From the NCBI GenBank assembly GCA_023404715.1, contig JAEYAR010000117.1, positions 48,645-112,644 of the forward strand: DNA of 64,000 bases, in the 5' to 3' direction. Under the pieces are notes generated by a model. The model was not told where the DNA came from. It worked only from the letters and a program-made list of their open reading frames with translations, and ran no database searches. This document shows, one piece after another, positions 1 through 8,207 of this stretch (position 1 is the first letter of the stretch; each line of letters starts with the position of its first letter). Made by a program: the position numbers and the translations under genes. The DNA comes from Bacillota bacterium. Lineage in GTDB: Bacteria; Bacillota; Clostridia; Christensenellales; Aristaeellaceae.

Positions 1-1440
1 CACGTCGTCCCCGTAGCACCCCAGCACTACCGTGCCAAGGATCAGCGCCAGCAGCACAGTCCAGCGGAGCGCAAGCGGCCCCTCGGCCAAACGCTGCCGC
101 AAGCGCACACCGCGCTCTTGCGCAGCGTCCGCCGCAAAGAGCACGCCCCCTGCCGCAAGCGCAATCCCCCATTCCAGCGCCGGCATGACAGACAGCAGCG
201 TCTGTGCCACGCCCGCGCACGTCCACCCTGTAAACACGCGCCCCATGAGGGCGAACGCCTGCGCCGCGTCGGCTGTGAAGGCGAAGAATTGCGCCGCCAA
301 CACCAGCAGGAGCGTTCGGACGATGCACAGCCCCTTCCACAGCGGCGCCCCCTCCCGGATGTGCAGCCGCTTTTTGAGGCCGCGAAGCGTCGGCTCCAGC
401 AGCGTCGCAGCGCCCATGAGCACCCCAAAGTACAGCCCGTACAGCACCGCGTTCCAGCTCGCGCCATGCCAGATGCCGATGAGGAGGAAGACGACAAGCG
501 TTGCCAGCGCGGCCGGAAGCCTGCGTCCCACCCGTTTGCCCAACAGCCGCACCCCGGCGCGCCCCAGCGCTACCCCAGCGCGCGAGGTGGCCAGCGGGTA
601 CAGCAGATACGAGCGGAACCACGCGCCCAGCGTGATGTGCCAGCGCCGCCAGTAATCCGCGACGCTCACGGCAAAGAAGGGCCTGCGGAAGTTCTCGGCC
701 ATGTCGATCCCCATGAGCAGCGCCGTACCGCGAATCACGTCCATGCCCCCGGAAAAGTCCGCGTAAAGCCTCACCATATAGGTTGCCGCGCCCAACAGGA
801 GCATCCAACCGGGCACGGACGCCTCCACGGTCACATAGGCTGTAACCGCCGCCAGCCGGTCGGCAATCACCAGCTTTTTGAAAAGCCCCCAGCACATCAG
901 CAATACACCCGATACGCTCTGTGACGGCTCCAGCCGGTGCCCCTGCTCAAGCTGCGGGGCAAGCTGCGCCCATGTGGAGATAGGGCCCTGCGTCAGCTGC
1001 GGGAAGAAGGATACAAACAACAGATACTTCCCAAAGTTTCTTTCCGGTTTCACCTTTCCACGGGACACGTCGATGACGTATCCCGCGCTTTGAAACGTGA
1101 ACCAGCTCAGCCCCAGCGGGGCCAGCAGTCCCTGAAAAAGACGCCCGCCCGCGTATTTAAAGAAGACCATGCCGCCCAGCGTCAGCAAAAGCGTGCCCGC
1201 AGGCAAAAGCTTCATCTGACGGGGCTTCCCCATCTCCTTGAGGGCACGCAGCCAAAGCGTGCTGCCGTAGGTGAGCGCCGCCGCTGACAACAGATAGGCC
1301 GCGCCCTGCCAACCCGCCAGCAGGTCAAATGCAGCGCTTGCCGCCAGCAGCGCCAGCCATCGCCGTTTCAGCGGGAACAAATGATAGAGCACAAAGGTTC
1401 CCGCCGAAAAAAGCAGATATTCAAGGGAGAGGATGCTCAC
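1..1440 (-). CDS. MBOAT-family acyltransferase (DltB/AlgI-like), truncated by the window edge
   Basis: Polytopic membrane O-acyltransferase that would move an acyl or alanyl group from the neighbouring carrier protein across the membrane onto a cell-surface polymer. The reading frame is open from a GTG at 1440 (AGGAGG six bases upstream) to base 1, giving at least 480 residues. Signature blocks are present: a WRRWHITLGAWFRSYL segment and a GIWHGASWN motif whose His (about residue 325) matches the invariant catalytic His of the family. It overlaps the adenylating enzyme by 20 bp, so it is translationally coupled. Typical DltB proteins are about 400 residues with a short tail after this His; here more than 150 residues follow, as in AlgI-type proteins. 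The substrate is therefore open: D-alanylation is the default guess, exopolysaccharide acylation the alternative. Confidence 0.85.
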   Translation of the reverse strand, partial: MSILSLEYLLFSAGTFVLYHLFPLKRRWLALLAASAAFDLLAGWQGAAYLLSAAALTYGSTLWLRALKEMGKPRQMKLLPAGTLLLTLGGMVFFKYAGGRLFQGLLAPLGLSWFTFQSAGYVIDVSRGKVKPERNFGKYLLFVSFFPQLTQGPISTWAQLAPQLEQGHRLEPSQSVSGVLLMCWGLFKKLVIADRLAAVTAYVTVEASVPGWMLLLGAATYMVRLYADFSGGMDVIRGTALLMGIDMAENFRRPFFAVSVADYWRRWHITLGAWFRSYLLYPLATSRAGVALGRAGVRLLGKRVGRRLPAALATLVVFLLIGIWHGASWNAVLYGLYFGVLMGAATLLEPTLRGLKKRLHIREGAPLWKGLCIVRTLLLVLAAQFFAFTADAAQAFALMGRVFTGWTCAGVAQTLLSVMPALEWGIALAAGGVLFAADAAQERGVRLRQRLAEGPLALRWTVLLALILGTVVLGCYGDDV

Positions 1441-2899
1441 GTTCCACCTCCTGCCTGACGCGTACACGGTCGATTTTTCCGCTTCCTGTCTTGGGCAGGC
1501 GTTCCATGGGCACGTATGCATCCGGCAGCATGTAGCACGGGAGAGCCTCCCGAAGGCCGCGGCGCAACTCTTTGGGCGACGCCGCACCCGCGTATACGCA
1601 CACGATGCGATCTGCGCCCGCGTCGAAAAAGCAGCAGCCCTCGGCCACGCCGGGGTGCGCGCACACAGCGCACTCGATCTCCCCCAGCTCGATGCGATAG
1701 CCGCTTCGCTTGATCTGACTGTCCCGCCTGCCCAGGAACATCAGCTCGCCACGCTCGTTGTACGCGCCCAGGTCGCCCGTGCGATACAGCGTTTCGCGCA
1801 CCTGCGGCCGGAGCGGGTTTTGGATGAACGCCGCGTCCGTCTTTTCCGGATCGTTGTAATATCCCGCCGCAAGGCACGTCCCCGCGACGCAGATTTCACC
1901 GTCCAGCAGGACGATGCGCGTGTTGGCGCAGGCATGGCCGATGGGGAGCGCGTCGTCGTCGGCAAAATCCCGGTCGACCTCATACCACGCGCACACGTCG
2001 GTGATTTCCGTCGGGCCGTACATATTGACAAAGCGTGCCTCCGGCAGGGCTTCCCGCCATCTGTTCAGCGTGCCGCAGGGCATTACCTCTCCGCAGAAGA
2101 AGACGTTGCGCAGCTTCGGCGGCCTTTGTGCAAGCAGGCCCGATGCAGCCACCGCGGTCAACGCCGAGGGCACCCAGAAGAGGGTGTCGACGGCAAAACG
2201 ATCCAGATCGTCCAACAGACGTTTGGGGAATGCAAAATCCACCTGCGGCAAAAACACGACGCAGCCGCCCATCCTGAGGGCGCAATATACATCCAGCACG
2301 GAATTATCGAAGTACAGCGGCGCTTGATTGCCCAGTCGATTCCGCCCCTCAAGGCCCAGCGCGTCGCAGGCCCACTCCACAAAGTCGATGACGCTTGCGT
2401 GGCTGACGGCTACGCCCTTGGGGACGCCTGTGGAACCGCTGGTGAACAGCACGTACAGCAAATCGTTGTCGATGTGCGCCATGCGGCGCACGCTTAGCAG
2501 GGCGGCGTTCTCTGCCGCAGGTATCTCCTCCGCGACATATACCGCGCCGCACACCGCTTTTGCCTGCTCCCGATGCCCTGCGTCGCACAACACGCAGGCC
2601 GGGGCAAGCTGGCGCGCGATCAGCGCAAGGCGCGCCATGGGCATGGCGGGGTCGGCAGGGGTGTAAAAGCAGCCTGCATAGACCGCGCCCAGCATGGCGG
2701 CCACTGCGGCAGGCGTCTTGTCCATCATCAGCAAGACGGGCTGCTGCGCTGCCATGCGCGCTGCGAGGAAGCTGCCGATCTCCCGGGCGCGCCTGAGAAG
2801 GCCCGCAAAGGAGATGGCATCCCCCGCACCCTCAAATGCGTACGCATCCGGGACGCGCGCCGCCGAATCCTCCAGGAAGGCCAGCACATTGCGCGTCAT
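1421..2899 (-). CDS. dltA: DltA-like amino-acid adenylating enzyme (carrier protein ligase)
   Basis: ANL-superfamily adenylation enzyme of 492 residues that activates an amino acid with ATP and loads it on the phosphopantetheine arm of the adjacent carrier protein. Visible motifs: P-loop FTSGSTGVPKG (152-162), an FCGE segment whose Cys corresponds to the D-Ala-selective Cys of DltA, YGPTEITD, YRTGDLG, a GRRDSQIKRSGYRIELGE hinge and the catalytic Lys (about K475) in KTGSGKID. The start overlaps the carrier-protein stop by 4 bp. The stretch after YGPTE differs from classical DltA (normally YGPTEATVAVT), so it may belong to a sister clade linked to polysaccharide loci. The function class is firm; D-alanine as substrate is likely but not proven. 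Confidence 0.85.
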   Translation of the reverse strand: MTRNVLAFLEDSAARVPDAYAFEGAGDAISFAGLLRRAREIGSFLAARMAAQQPVLLMMDKTPAAVAAMLGAVYAGCFYTPADPAMPMARLALIARQLAPACVLCDAGHREQAKAVCGAVYVAEEIPAAENAALLSVRRMAHIDNDLLYVLFTSGSTGVPKGVAVSHASVIDFVEWACDALGLEGRNRLGNQAPLYFDNSVLDVYCALRMGGCVVFLPQVDFAFPKRLLDDLDRFAVDTLFWVPSALTAVAASGLLAQRPPKLRNVFFCGEVMPCGTLNRWREALPEARFVNMYGPTEITDVCAWYEVDRDFADDDALPIGHACANTRIVLLDGEICVAGTCLAAGYYNDPEKTDAAFIQNPLRPQVRETLYRTGDLGAYNERGELMFLGRRDSQIKRSGYRIELGEIECAVCAHPGVAEGCCFFDAGADRIVCVYAGAASPKELRRGLREALPCYMLPDAYVPMERLPKTGSGKIDRVRVRQEVEREHPLP

Positions 2900-3135
2900 G
2901 ACGACTGCCTATGCCTGTCGATCAGCCCCAGCATGGCGCCGACGCTGTTGAAATTCTCCGGTTCAATCTCCCCGGTGGCGATGTGTACGCCGAACGTATC
3001 GTCAATGGCCAGGATGATCGCGCTGATGGTCAGCGAGTCGATCAGCCCTTCGTCCACCATGGCCGTTTCATTGGCGAAATCCACATCCTCGTCGATCTCC
3101 TCAAGGAGCGCGATCAGCTTTTGCATGTCACCCAT
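2896..3135 (-). CDS. dltC: Acyl/D-alanyl carrier protein (DltC-like)
   Basis: A 79-residue carrier protein with the phosphopantetheine attachment Ser in EGLIDSLT (S34) and an acidic helical composition. It is the first gene of a carrier, ligase, MBOAT trio transcribed toward the left edge. Order C-A-B differs from the usual dltA-B-C-D, and no dltD is visible before the edge. It starts about 110 bp after the sugar-transport ATPase on the same strand, so it may be co-transcribed with the upstream glycan operon. GGAG lies just upstream of the ATG. Confidence 0.85.
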   Translation of the reverse strand: MGDMQKLIALLEEIDEDVDFANETAMVDEGLIDSLTISAIILAIDDTFGVHIATGEIEPENFNSVGAMLGLIDRHRQSS

Positions 3136-3166
3136 TTTTCTCCGTCCTCTCCTATGGGCTTGTGCG

Positions 3167-3192
3167 CCCGCGCGGCTTGCGCGGGCGCAGTC
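3167..3192 (-). other. Perfect intercistronic hairpin
   Basis: A 10-bp perfect inverted repeat (GCGCCCGCGC / GCGCGGGCGC) with a 5-nt loop lies between the ATPase stop and the carrier protein. No U-run follows, so it looks like an mRNA-processing or stability hairpin, or a weak attenuator, rather than a classical terminator. Confidence 0.6.
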
Positions 3193-3243
3193 GGCTCAGC
3201 CGGTCGATACGATTTCATCCGGCACGCCCGCCATGGGCGCTTT

Positions 3244-4365
3244 TTATGCGTTGATGCGATTCTCGCCGTCGGCCTCAAACAGGTGCAGCTTGGCCCTGTT
3301 GGGCGCGATGGCGATGGTATCCCCTTCGGGCACGGTCTCACCGGTATATTTAAACACGATGAGCTGCTCGCCGATGCTGATATGGATGAGGAAGGCGTCG
3401 CCCAACGGCTCGATGCCGTCCACCTTGCCTTCGACGACGTTCGGCTCGCCCTTCTTCTCCAATGTAAAGTCCGAGGGGCGCACGCCGAGTATGATCTGCC
3501 TGCCCGCATAGGGCTTGAGCGCGGCCGCATCCTTGTCGGGCACGTCAAGCGTAAACGTCTTTGCCTGTAGCTGCAGCCTCGATCCGTTCAGCGCCACGCT
3601 GCAGGGGAATGTGTTGATCTCGGGCGTGCCCAGGAAGCCCGCTGCGAACAGGCAATTGGGGTGATCGTACAGCTCGAAGGGCGTTCCCTGCTGCACGATG
3701 CGTCCATCCCGCATCAGCACGATGCGATCGGCCATGGTCATGGCCTCGGTCTGGTCATGGGTGACATAAACGGTGGTCATGTGCAGGCGCTTTTGGATCT
3801 GCTTGAGCTCGTAACGCACCTTGTCGCGAAGCTTGGCGTCCAGATTGCCCAGCGGTTCGTCCAGCAAAAACACGTTGGCATCGCGCACCATGGCGCGTCC
3901 CAGCGCGACGCGCTGGCGCTGACCGCCGGACAGGTTGGCGATCTTGCGGTCAAGGTACTCCTCTATCTCCAACATCTTGGACATTTGAGCGACCTTGGCG
4001 TCGATCTCATCCTTGGGCGCCTTTTGCGTTTTCAGCGCAAAAGACATGTTCTCGCGCACGGTCATGTTGGGATACAGGGCATATTCCTGAAAGACCATGG
4101 CAATGTTGCGCTCCTGCGGGGGCACGAATGTCTTTTCTTTCTTCCCCACCACCTCGCTCATGAGGGTGTCTCCAAAGTGGATGGAGCCCTGAACGGGGTG
4201 CAGCAGCCCTGCCACGCATTGCATGGCCGTCGACTTGCCGCAGCCGGAGGGGCCAAGGAACACGCAGAATTCGCCGTCCTTGATCTCTAAATTCATGTTT
4301 TCCAGCACATTGGTCTTCCCTTTATTGTAGGACACGTTCATGTCCTTGATGGATATAAAAGCCAT
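3244..4365 (-). CDS. msmX: MsmX/UgpC/MalK-type sugar ABC transporter ATPase
   Basis: Cytoplasmic ATPase (373 residues) that energises CUT1 sugar importers. Walker A GPSGCGKST (38-46), signature LSGGQRQRVALGRA, Walker B FLLDEPL, the switch His in VTHDQTEAM and a C-terminal MalK-type regulatory domain are all present. It follows a GH3 gene by 39 bp on the same strand, with a GAGAGGTGAGGAT ribosome site. It is the only CUT1-type ATPase in the window, while four permease pairs are present. MsmX-type ATPases are known to be shared between transporters, so it probably serves the loci at 32-35, 39-43 and 48-52 kb as well (inference). Confidence 0.93.
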   Translation of the reverse strand: MAFISIKDMNVSYNKGKTNVLENMNLEIKDGEFCVFLGPSGCGKSTAMQCVAGLLHPVQGSIHFGDTLMSEVVGKKEKTFVPPQERNIAMVFQEYALYPNMTVRENMSFALKTQKAPKDEIDAKVAQMSKMLEIEEYLDRKIANLSGGQRQRVALGRAMVRDANVFLLDEPLGNLDAKLRDKVRYELKQIQKRLHMTTVYVTHDQTEAMTMADRIVLMRDGRIVQQGTPFELYDHPNCLFAAGFLGTPEINTFPCSVALNGSRLQLQAKTFTLDVPDKDAAALKPYAGRQIILGVRPSDFTLEKKGEPNVVEGKVDGIEPLGDAFLIHISIGEQLIVFKYTGETVPEGDTIAIAPNRAKLHLFEADGENRINA

Positions 4366-4404
4366 ATCCTCACCTCTCTCGGCGCTTGGCCGCTGTATGT
4401 ATGC

Positions 4405-6294
4405 TTATTTGCCGAAGGATTCCACGTCGATGCCGAATCCGAAATCGAACAGCGGATCGACGATGTCCTTGGGTAGATCCTCCCGCTGGAGCGTCACCTG
4501 GCTCATGGATGCGGGGACCTGGAAGGGCGTTTTGCCCGTGATGGCATGCACGCCATAGAGCGCGTCGGCGATGGCATCCGCGCCGCAGGTCATGCCCGGA
4601 CGATAGGCCAGAAGCACGCAGTCGCTTGTGTTTACGATGTCCGTCATGACATAGGCACGGTTCATCAGGCATACGGTGACGACCGTCGCCCCTGCGTTTT
4701 GCAGCGCAGCCACCATGTCGGTCTGGGTATTGGGGAACATAAGCGTAGAGGTTCCCCATTCCGGCTCATGTGTGCCGGAGGCTTCGCCGACCACGACAAC
4801 GGCCACCGTTCCTTCGGGATAGCTCTCTTCCACCAGCGAGATATCGTCGCCCAGATAGGTCACGTTTTCCACGCCGGCCTTTTCTTCAAGGGCGGTTAGA
4901 ACGCTCTTCGCCTGATAGTTTTCCACGGTCCATCCGCTGGACAGCGCGTGGCCGTCCTGTGCGAGCGCGCCTGCGACGATGATCTTCTCACCGCTGAGCG
5001 TAGGGGCGTTCTCATACTTCACCAGCGTCAGCGCCTGTGCGGCGGCTTCCTTCACCAGCGCCTTATGCGCTTCGTCGCTCAAGACTTGAACGGCGATTTC
5101 TTCGTCCACGTAGGGGTTTTCAAAGATGCCCAGCTCGAACTTGGCGACCAGCAGCTTCTTCACCTTCTCGTTGAGCTGTTCGTCGGTCAGCGCCTCCACC
5201 AGCTTCTTGATCTCGCGGGTGCCCGCGCCGCCCAAGGCGTCCGCCCCTGCCACCGCCGCAGCCGTGGGGGATAGGCCCCAGTCGGTCTGGATGATGCCGG
5301 TGTAGCCCATCTTCTCCTGCAGCAGCTGTGTCATGACGGTGGAGGATTCATGGGCGAAATTGTCCACAGCATCGCCGCCCAGATAAGGCACGGTGGAATA
5401 GCCGTAGGGCATGATGGAAGCTGCCCCCGCCTCGATGGCCGCCTCAAAGATGCGCAACGCCGTATCCAGCGTTTCCGCATCGAACACCAACGGCGTGCCG
5501 TCCACGCCGCCCGTCTGCGACCCTGAGCCCGGGAAGTGCTTCACGCAGGTCATGACGGAATCGCCCGTGAGCTTCTCGCCGCCCTGCAAGCCTTTGATGC
5601 AGGCGACGACCATCTGGGTCGCGGTCTGTGCATCCTCGCCGAAGCATTCCTGTACCCGGCCCCAGCGGGGATCGGTGGCAAGGTCGGCCACGGGGGACAG
5701 GCTCATGCGCAGGCCCACAGCCTTCATTTCTTCCCGCTGCAGCTCTGCCAGCTGCTCCACCAGCGCCACGTTGTTCGTCGCGGCGAGCGTGATCTGGTCG
5801 GGCAGGATGGTCGCTCCGTCGATCCAGCTCGCGCCGATGACGGAATCCATCGAGAACACGACGGGAATGCCCAACCGCGCGCTCTCCGCCAGCGCCTGAA
5901 TCTCATTGGTGCGCTGGGCGGCCTCGCGCGGGCCGTCCTGCAGGTAAGAGTAGGCCAGCGCAAAGCCGATGTTCATCTCGCGAAACCAGCTCTCCTTCAG
6001 CGTGACCAGCGTCACATGAAGCATCTGTGCCGCCTTATCCTCTGCGGTCATCTGGCTGAGCAGGTCGTCTGCGCGCTCCTCGGGCGTCAGCCGCCAATCC
6101 TCGTACTTGTCCAGCGCGCCGCTCTTGTTCAAATCCTTGAAGCGATAGCCGTCCTGCTCGAGAATGGCCACGGCCTCCGCCTTCAGTTCAGGCTGGGTGT
6201 AGGCCGTTTCCGCGAGGCTTATGGGCGTCGCGCTCATCAGCAAAGAAGTCGCCGCCAAGACTGAGGCAGTGCGTTTGAAAAATCCCTTTTTCAT
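4405..6294 (-). CDS. Secreted GH3 beta-glycosidase (first of three)
   Basis: Glycoside hydrolase family 3 enzyme, 629 residues when started at the ATG at 6294 behind AAAGGGGA; the longer open frame would overlap the upstream permease and is rejected. A signal peptide (about residues 1-28, ending SLA) predicts export. An EF-hand-like loop DLNKSGALDKYE (54-65) precedes the TIM-barrel domain. CVKHFPG (250-256) and the catalytic nucleophile Asp in IIQTDWG (D338) are present, followed by the alpha/beta sandwich domain. It likely trims beta-linked glucosides or xylosides outside the membrane to feed the adjacent permeases. Exact linkage cannot be read from sequence. Confidence 0.9.
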   Translation of the reverse strand: MKKGFFKRTASVLAATSLLMSATPISLAETAYTQPELKAEAVAILEQDGYRFKDLNKSGALDKYEDWRLTPEERADDLLSQMTAEDKAAQMLHVTLVTLKESWFREMNIGFALAYSYLQDGPREAAQRTNEIQALAESARLGIPVVFSMDSVIGASWIDGATILPDQITLAATNNVALVEQLAELQREEMKAVGLRMSLSPVADLATDPRWGRVQECFGEDAQTATQMVVACIKGLQGGEKLTGDSVMTCVKHFPGSGSQTGGVDGTPLVFDAETLDTALRIFEAAIEAGAASIMPYGYSTVPYLGGDAVDNFAHESSTVMTQLLQEKMGYTGIIQTDWGLSPTAAAVAGADALGGAGTREIKKLVEALTDEQLNEKVKKLLVAKFELGIFENPYVDEEIAVQVLSDEAHKALVKEAAAQALTLVKYENAPTLSGEKIIVAGALAQDGHALSSGWTVENYQAKSVLTALEEKAGVENVTYLGDDISLVEESYPEGTVAVVVVGEASGTHEPEWGTSTLMFPNTQTDMVAALQNAGATVVTVCLMNRAYVMTDIVNTSDCVLLAYRPGMTCGADAIADALYGVHAITGKTPFQVPASMSQVTLQREDLPKDIVDPLFDFGFGIDVESFGK

Positions 6295-6311
6295 ATCGTT
6301 TTCCCCTTTCT

Positions 6312-7193
6312 TCAGGAAGCGGTCACCGCGCCTGCCATATAGCCGCGGATAAGGTATTTGCCCATGAAGATATACAGCACCAGCACGGGCAAAGCCAGAA
6401 TCATGGAGCCTGCCATTTGTACGTTGAAATCTGCGGCCATCGTGCCCGCCAGCTCGTTGAGCGCAATGGTCGCGGGCTTGGAGTCGTAACCGCCCAGCAC
6501 CAACGCGAAAAGCATCTCGTTCCAAATGGAGGTACACTGAAAGACGAACACGGTGATGGTGGCGATCTTCGTGTTGGGCACGACGATCTTGCGATAGATC
6601 TGCCAGGGGCCGTTGCCGTCGATCATGGCCTGCCGTATGAGTGCGTCGGGCACGTCGGAGTAGTAGCCGCGGATCATGACCGTACACATGGGCATGCCGA
6701 ATACCGTATGTACCAAAATCAGGCCCAGCACGTTGTCATAGAGGTTGAGCGCGTTGATCGTCTGCAGAAGCGGAATCAGGATCGCCTGATACGGAAGATA
6801 GGTCGCCGCCACCAGCAGAATGAAAAACAGATTGCTGCATTTGAACTTGAATTTGCTCAGCGCGTATGCGCATACGGAACCGAGAAACAGCGATCCAAAA
6901 GCGCCGCCCAGCGTCACGATCAGGGATGTCATCAGGGGGGTCTTCAGCTCTTCAAAGGCATTGATGTACCCCTCCGCCGTGACCGTCTGCGGAAGCGCCA
7001 CAGGGCTTGATGTCATCACCTCGTTGTTTGTCTTCAGCGAGGTGGTCAGCGTACCCCAGAAGGGCAGCATGTAGAATACAAGAAACGCGATCATCACGAG
7101 GTAGTACACCACATGCAGCACGCGCAGGTGCCACCGGGGCTTCGGCTTGTTCACCGCGACGCTTGCGGGGGGATTGGCTTCGGTCTTCTGCAT
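6312..7193 (-). CDS. CUT1 sugar ABC permease, MalG type
   Basis: Inner-membrane permease of 293 residues with about six hydrophobic segments after a charged N-terminus. The conserved cytoplasmic EAA-type loop reads RQAMIDGNGPWQIYRKIVVP, the contact site for the ATPase. It ends 17 bp before the GH3 start and begins 7 bp after the partner permease. It forms the heterodimeric channel for the sugar released by the operon's GH3 enzymes. Confidence 0.92.
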   Translation of the reverse strand: MQKTEANPPASVAVNKPKPRWHLRVLHVVYYLVMIAFLVFYMLPFWGTLTTSLKTNNEVMTSSPVALPQTVTAEGYINAFEELKTPLMTSLIVTLGGAFGSLFLGSVCAYALSKFKFKCSNLFFILLVAATYLPYQAILIPLLQTINALNLYDNVLGLILVHTVFGMPMCTVMIRGYYSDVPDALIRQAMIDGNGPWQIYRKIVVPNTKIATITVFVFQCTSIWNEMLFALVLGGYDSKPATIALNELAGTMAADFNVQMAGSMILALPVLVLYIFMGKYLIRGYMAGAVTAS

Positions 7194-7200
7194 GATCGAC

Positions 7201-8070
7201 TCACTTCCTCTTATTCGTCCAATAGGTCAAGGGCAGGATCAGCACCAGCACCAGCGCCAGCAGAAAGCAGCTGATGGCCGCGGCCAGCGCAAAGTTGTTC
7301 TTTTGAAAAGCCTCGTTGTACATCCATACAGGCAACGTCCACGCCGAGGACTTTGTATAGCCCACCAAAGACACGATAAAGTCGAAGGAGCGCAGCGCGT
7401 ACATGGCCAGGATGGTGATGCACGAGCCCATAGCGCCCTTCAGGCGGGGGATGATCAGCTTCCAATAGATGCGCAGGGAGTATGCGCCGTCCAGCTTGGC
7501 TGCGTTGATGACGTTTTCCGGCACAGACTTAATGCCCGCGAGGAAGATGACCGCCACATAGCCGGAGAACTGCCACACCAGCGCAATGATGATAGAGAGC
7601 ATCACCGTATCGTTGCTCGACGTCCACATGAAATTGGCGGTATCAATGCCGATGATGCCGAGGAAGGAGTTCAGGACGCCGTTGGTGGGCCGGTACATCC
7701 ACGCCCATACCGTGCCCGTCACCACGAAGGAGAGCGCGAAGGGCAAAAGCACCAGATTGCGGAACAGAATCGTTCCTCTCAGCCCCTGATCCATCAGCAG
7801 CGCAAGGCCGAGCCCGATCAGCAGGCAAAGCGGGATGAGGCAAAACAGCAGCAGCGTATTGATCAGCGACGATCCAAAATACTCGCTGGAGAACATTTTC
7901 GCGTACTGACCAAAGCCGCCCCAGCCGTAGGTCGCCGTAAGGGAGCCGTTCTGCCAGTCCGATACAGATACCCAGATGTTCCAGCCCAAAGAGACATACA
8001 CGAAGTAAATCAGCAATGCAGCCGGGAAAATAAGCGGCCACATGGGATGCTTCTTGAGGAATTTCTTCAC
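7201..8070 (-). CDS. CUT1 sugar ABC permease, MalF type
   Basis: Partner permease, 289 residues from the GTG at 8070, chosen because GGAGGT lies 6 bp upstream and the N-terminus then reads KKFLKKHPMWPLIFPAALL, a typical cytoplasmic tail and first membrane helix. A longer frame to 8157 would run through a perfect hairpin and is unlikely. The EAA-type loop (INAAKLDGAYSLRIYWKLIIP) is present. The family and operon position identify it as the second membrane subunit. Confidence 0.9.
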   Translation of the reverse strand: MKKFLKKHPMWPLIFPAALLIYFVYVSLGWNIWVSVSDWQNGSLTATYGWGGFGQYAKMFSSEYFGSSLINTLLLFCLIPLCLLIGLGLALLMDQGLRGTILFRNLVLLPFALSFVVTGTVWAWMYRPTNGVLNSFLGIIGIDTANFMWTSSNDTVMLSIIIALVWQFSGYVAVIFLAGIKSVPENVINAAKLDGAYSLRIYWKLIIPRLKGAMGSCITILAMYALRSFDFIVSLVGYTKSSAWTLPVWMYNEAFQKNNFALAAAISCFLLALVLVLILPLTYWTNKRK

Positions 8071-8095
8071 AAAGGGACCTCCTATCCTGTCAAAA

Positions 8096-8133
8096 TGCCT
8101 GCGCGGGACGCATGGTAACCTCCCGCGCAGGCA
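8096..8133 (-). other. Intercistronic hairpin with 13-bp perfect stem
   Basis: TGCCTGCGCGGGA and its exact complement flank a 12-nt loop in the gap between the second GH3 gene and the MalF-type permease. No U-run is present. It probably protects upstream mRNA (GH3, binding protein) or dampens read-through into the permeases, as known for the intercistronic palindromes of maltose operons. Confidence 0.65.
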
Positions 8134-8207
8134 ACGCAATGATCGATCGAAAAACACAGGCTATCATGGGCGGGAACGTTCACCATCGTCCGGGTCCTGG
8201 CGGCGGT

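Noticed and set aside
6295..6687. N-terminal extension of the first GH3 gene
   Set aside because: It overlaps the MalG-type permease in another frame and precedes a clear signal peptide and AAAGGGGA site at the ATG at 6294.
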